Of a stretch of DNA of 6,270 nt, positions 5,757-6,270 are shown piece by piece. A model generated the notes under the pieces. The model did not search any database. It had not been told where the DNA came from and saw only the letters and a program-made list of their open reading frames with translations. The stretch is from NCBI GenBank assembly GCA_015231395.1, contig JADGBP010000147.1, forward strand, positions 1-6,270. The letters are read 5' to 3'. The first letter of the stretch is position 1; every line of letters starts with the position of its first letter. Origin of the DNA: Desulfamplus sp. (GTDB lineage: Bacteria > Desulfobacterota > Desulfobacteria > Desulfobacterales > Desulfobacteraceae). A program made the position numbers and the translations under genes.

Positions 5757-6270
5757 TCACTTCTGTGGATATATATTCCATATATCAGAAGCATATTCCC
5801 TGATAGTTCTGTCACTGGAAAATTTTCCGGTTCTTGCTATATTGAGTAGAGATTTTTGTGCCCATTTATTTTTGTCAACATAATCTGAGGCAAGTCTCTT
5901 CTGTGTCTCGGCATAGGATTTAAAGTCAGCCATATGACAATAGTAATCTCCCTGATCAACAAGAGCATGATGAAGAGGCTTGAAAATACCGGGTTCACTG
6001 CTACAGAAAAGATCAGAATCAAGTGAATCTACGACCCGTTTGAGATACATATCCTCTTTCAGTTGTTTTTGGGCATTAAAGGAGCTTCTAACCCCATCAA
6101 TATCTTCCACCCTGTGTCCGAAAATATAGATGTTTTCATCTCCAACCTCTTCTGCAATCTCAATGTTGGCACCATCAAGAGTGCCAATGGTCAATGCACC
6201 GTTTATGGCAAATTTCATATTGCCTGTTCCTGATGCTTCCATTCCGGCAGTTGAAATCTGCTCACTTACA
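5757..6270 (-). CDS. glgP: Glycogen/alpha-glucan phosphorylase, C-terminal part
   Basis: The last 170 residues of a glycogen phosphorylase; the gene continues past the right end of the window. The enzyme uses pyridoxal phosphate and inorganic phosphate to release glucose-1-phosphate from alpha-1,4-glucans in the cytoplasm. The visible part opens with VSEQISTAGMEASGTGNMKF, the highly conserved cofactor-site motif. The lysine in NMKF (codon 6213-6215) is the one that carries pyridoxal phosphate. It is followed by the conserved NGALTIGTLDGANIEIAEE and by the family's typical C-terminal region with DRTIREYASDIW near the end. The reading frame is open from the window edge to the stop at 5757-5759, so the methionine at 6240-6242 is internal and not a start. 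No terminator is evident after the stop codon. The name glgP rests on family membership; a maltodextrin phosphorylase cannot be excluded from this fragment. Confidence 0.95.
   Translation of the reverse strand, partial: VSEQISTAGMEASGTGNMKFAINGALTIGTLDGANIEIAEEVGDENIYIFGHRVEDIDGVRSSFNAQKQLKEDMYLKRVVDSLDSDLFCSSEPGIFKPLHHALVDQGDYYCHMADFKSYAETQKRLASDYVDKNKWAQKSLLNIARTGKFSSDRTIREYASDIWNIYPQK

Overview
This is an AT-rich window in which every supportable gene reads right to left on the minus strand. It carries bacterial cyclic-di-GMP signalling genes (one GGDEF protein and one HD-GYP protein) beside a glycogen phosphorylase. It also has a Sec-exported protein and good Shine-Dalgarno sites at some starts. 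The style of the proteins, with PAS/GAF-coupled signalling enzymes and a large secreted protein, would fit a Desulfobacterota/deltaproteobacterial genome. That placement is an impression from sequence style and has not been tested.

Layout in the direction of transcription, from right to left: (1) the C-terminal 170 residues of a glycogen/alpha-glucan phosphorylase, whose 5' part lies outside the window (5757-6270). (2) A 130-bp gap with a good extended -10 promoter, followed by a GAF + HD-GYP c-di-GMP phosphodiesterase (4451-5626). (3) Nine bases later, a small hypothetical gene with a TTG start (4160-4441). (4) A YfcE/MJ0936-type metallophosphoesterase (3462-4034). (5) A Sec-exported protein of 693 residues resembling DUF3352, with an acidic repetitive linker (1158-3239). 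(6) Thirty bases later, a PAS-like + GGDEF diguanylate cyclase (72-1127). Positions 1-71 hold only a small hairpin.

The most unusual structure is in the gaps between genes. The phosphoesterase gene is bracketed by two unrelated short tandem-repeat arrays. A 40-bp unit occurs about 3.7 times at exact 40-bp spacing (4031-4180); it runs from the last codons of the small hypothetical gene into the first codon of the phosphoesterase. A degenerate 32-35-bp unit occurs four times (3366-3491) and encodes the last codons of the phosphoesterase. A third array, a 24-26-bp unit in three copies (3264-3342), lies directly before the secreted-protein gene. These arrays also create misleading upstream start codons for two genes.

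Functionally, the HD-GYP and GGDEF proteins carry the expected catalytic motifs for breaking down and making c-di-GMP, so the window holds both halves of a c-di-GMP balance. The exported protein and the cyclase are close enough to be co-transcribed. No defence system, CRISPR array, insertion sequence, tRNA or rRNA was seen. No convincing intrinsic terminator was found between any of the genes.
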